Position numbers and translations under genes: made by a program
Shown: positions 5,810-6,864 of the stretch, piece by piece
How the letters are laid out: each line of letters starts with the position of its first letter
Position numbering within the stretch: position 1 is the stretch's first letter
The notes under the pieces: model-generated
Seen by the model: the letters and a program-made list of their open reading frames with translations, nothing else
Databases searched by the model: none
What the model was told of the DNA's origin: nothing
DNA from: CAZRNB01 sp964601355
GTDB taxonomy: Bacteria > Planctomycetota > Phycisphaerae > Sedimentisphaerales > Anaerobacaceae
Direction of reading: 5' to 3'
Length of the DNA: 6,864 nucleotides
Assembly (NCBI GenBank): GCA_964601355.1
Contig: CAZRNB010000143.1
Location: 1 to 6,864, forward strand

Positions 5810-6864
5810 ATGGTTGGGATCGTTTCCAGGCCGGGAACCTGCGAAAAACTGGAGATACTCAGCGGCGATGCGCAGTATGATTTGGCCTGCGCATGCGGCT
5901 GTGATAAAGATGAGCACCGCAGGCGAAGCGACGACGGCAAATGGATATACCCAGTGGCGCTTCCAAATGGGGGCAAAAGTATCCTGTTTAAGACATTAAT
6001 GTCGAATGTCTGTACCAACGACTGCAAATATTGCCCGTTGAGAGAGCAGAACGATATTCGCAGGTGTAGTCTTAATCCGCAGGAGATTGCAGAGACGTTT
6101 CTTGATTATTATTGTCGGCGCAAAGTTTTCGGCCTGTTTCTAAGCTCCGGCGTATTAGGCTCAGCCGATGCGACTATGGACAGGCTTAATTCCACTGCGA
6201 AAATATTACGCAGAAAACACGGCTTTAGAGGCTATATTCATCTGAAGATTATTCCAGGTGCAAGTGACGCGGCGATAGAGGAGGCGGTCTCGCTGGCAAG
6301 CGCCGTGTCGCTTAATATTGAAACGCCCGGCGAAAAGAACCTAGCCAGGCTCACTAATAAGAAAAAATACATCAGCGACATAATTGAGCCGATGAAGCTG
6401 ATAAGCAGACTTGTTGGCCGCGGCTCGAAATATGAAGGGACGAAACAGACTACACAGTTTATTGTTGGAGCTGCCGGAGAAGCAGATGCGGAAATCGTAA
6501 AGTATATGTGGGGTTTGTATGACCGGTTGAAGTTGAACCGGGTGTACTTCAGCGCTTACCAGAAGGGATTGGGGGATAAGTCTATTGTCGCTGAGCAAGG
6601 CGAAGGAGAAAATCCGGCCGATATATTTGTGCGGGAGCATCGGCTTTACCAGGTGGATTTTTTATTTCGCAAATACGGCTTTACCGAAACGGACATTGCT
6701 TTCGAGAACAATGGAAATCTTTCATTGACGGTCGATCCAAAAGAAGCCTGGGCTTTTGGTCATCCTGAGTTTTTCCCAGTCGATGTAAATCAGGCCTCGC
6801 GTTTTTCACTATTGAGGGTGCCTGGTCTTGGGCCGGTGACAGTAAAGCGGATTTTAGAGCAGCG
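5810..6864 (+). CDS. Radical SAM protein with C-terminal helix-hairpin-helix, putative DNA modification/repair family (3' end outside window)
   Basis: Open from ATG 5810 to the right edge: 351 codons without a stop. Radical SAM enzymes cleave S-adenosylmethionine with a [4Fe-4S] cluster. The cluster motif is C68-x3-C72-x2-C75 (N-V-C-T-N-D-C-K-Y-C). Other family landmarks follow: G-L-F-L-S-S-G (108-114), G-Y-I-H-L-K-I-I-P-G-A-S (141-152), S-L-N-I-E (167-171), Y-F-S-A-Y (around 245), and a DNA-binding type helix-hairpin-helix with V-P-G-L-G-P at 337-342. This order matches the family known as putative DNA modification/repair radical SAM protein, usually about 400 residues, so roughly the last 50 are missing. 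Extra Cys residues at 27, 29 and 31 may be unusual. GAGG at 5797-5800, overlapping the upstream stop, lies 9 nt before the ATG. In other bacteria this family is often next to a uracil-DNA-glycosylase-like gene, which would be expected further right. The reaction and substrate are not known. Confidence 0.88.
   Translation, partial: MVGIVSRPGTCEKLEILSGDAQYDLACACGCDKDEHRRRSDDGKWIYPVALPNGGKSILFKTLMSNVCTNDCKYCPLREQNDIRRCSLNPQEIAETFLDYYCRRKVFGLFLSSGVLGSADATMDRLNSTAKILRRKHGFRGYIHLKIIPGASDAAIEEAVSLASAVSLNIETPGEKNLARLTNKKKYISDIIEPMKLISRLVGRGSKYEGTKQTTQFIVGAAGEADAEIVKYMWGLYDRLKLNRVYFSAYQKGLGDKSIVAEQGEGENPADIFVREHRLYQVDFLFRKYGFTETDIAFENNGNLSLTVDPKEAWAFGHPEFFPVDVNQASRFSLLRVPGLGPVTVKRILEQ

Noticed and set aside
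6341..6640. Minus-strand frame opposite the radical SAM gene
   Set aside because: The plus strand encodes conserved radical SAM sequence through the whole stretch; the antisense product is not recognisable.

Overview
The window looks like chromosomal sequence from a Gram-negative (diderm) bacterium. It encodes an outer-membrane-type lipoprotein (MlaA/VacJ), a periplasmic lipid carrier (MlaC/Ttg2D) and an RND-superfamily exporter. There is no phage, transposon, CRISPR, rRNA or tRNA signal. The FHA-GAF signalling protein and the Asn/Asp/Pro-rich DPN-type linker in the MlaC protein suggest an anaerobic Planctomycetota (Phycisphaerae-like) genome. That taxonomic guess is weak and rests on general impression, not on a marker gene.

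Layout: two divergent blocks flank an AT-rich control region at about 5192-5513. The left block runs on the minus strand, in transcription order: mlaC-like (4577-5191), a 12-TM RND/MMPL-type transporter (2046-4541) and mlaA-like (1029-1928). These look like one operon read from a TTGACA-type promoter near 5322-5349. After a small hairpin, a second minus-strand unit starts from its own promoter (917-944) and encodes an FHA-GAF protein that runs off the left edge. The right block runs on the plus strand: a 94-residue two-helix membrane protein of the PLDc_N type (5514-5798), then, 11 nt later, a radical SAM protein with a C-terminal helix-hairpin-helix (5810 to beyond the right edge). The latter resembles the family named putative DNA modification/repair radical SAM protein.

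How the genes may work together: MlaA removes or accepts lipids at the outer membrane and MlaC-type proteins ferry single lipids through the periplasm. In the classical Mla pathway the inner-membrane partner is the MlaFEDB ABC complex. Here that place in the operon is taken by a single RND-family protein, so the unit is best read as an RND-driven (probably proton-motive-force-driven) lipid shuttle between the two membranes. Similar MlaC/RND pairs are known from hopanoid loci (HpnM/HpnN). This operon is the most interesting content of the window. Secondary points of interest are an elaborate stem-loop directly upstream of the mlaA ribosome binding site, and an unusual Cys cluster in the radical SAM protein.

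Several start codons were set inside the longest open frames because the Shine-Dalgarno sequence, the signal peptide or the first membrane helix fits the internal ATG better: mlaC at 5191, the RND gene at 4541, mlaA at 1928 and the small membrane protein at 5514.
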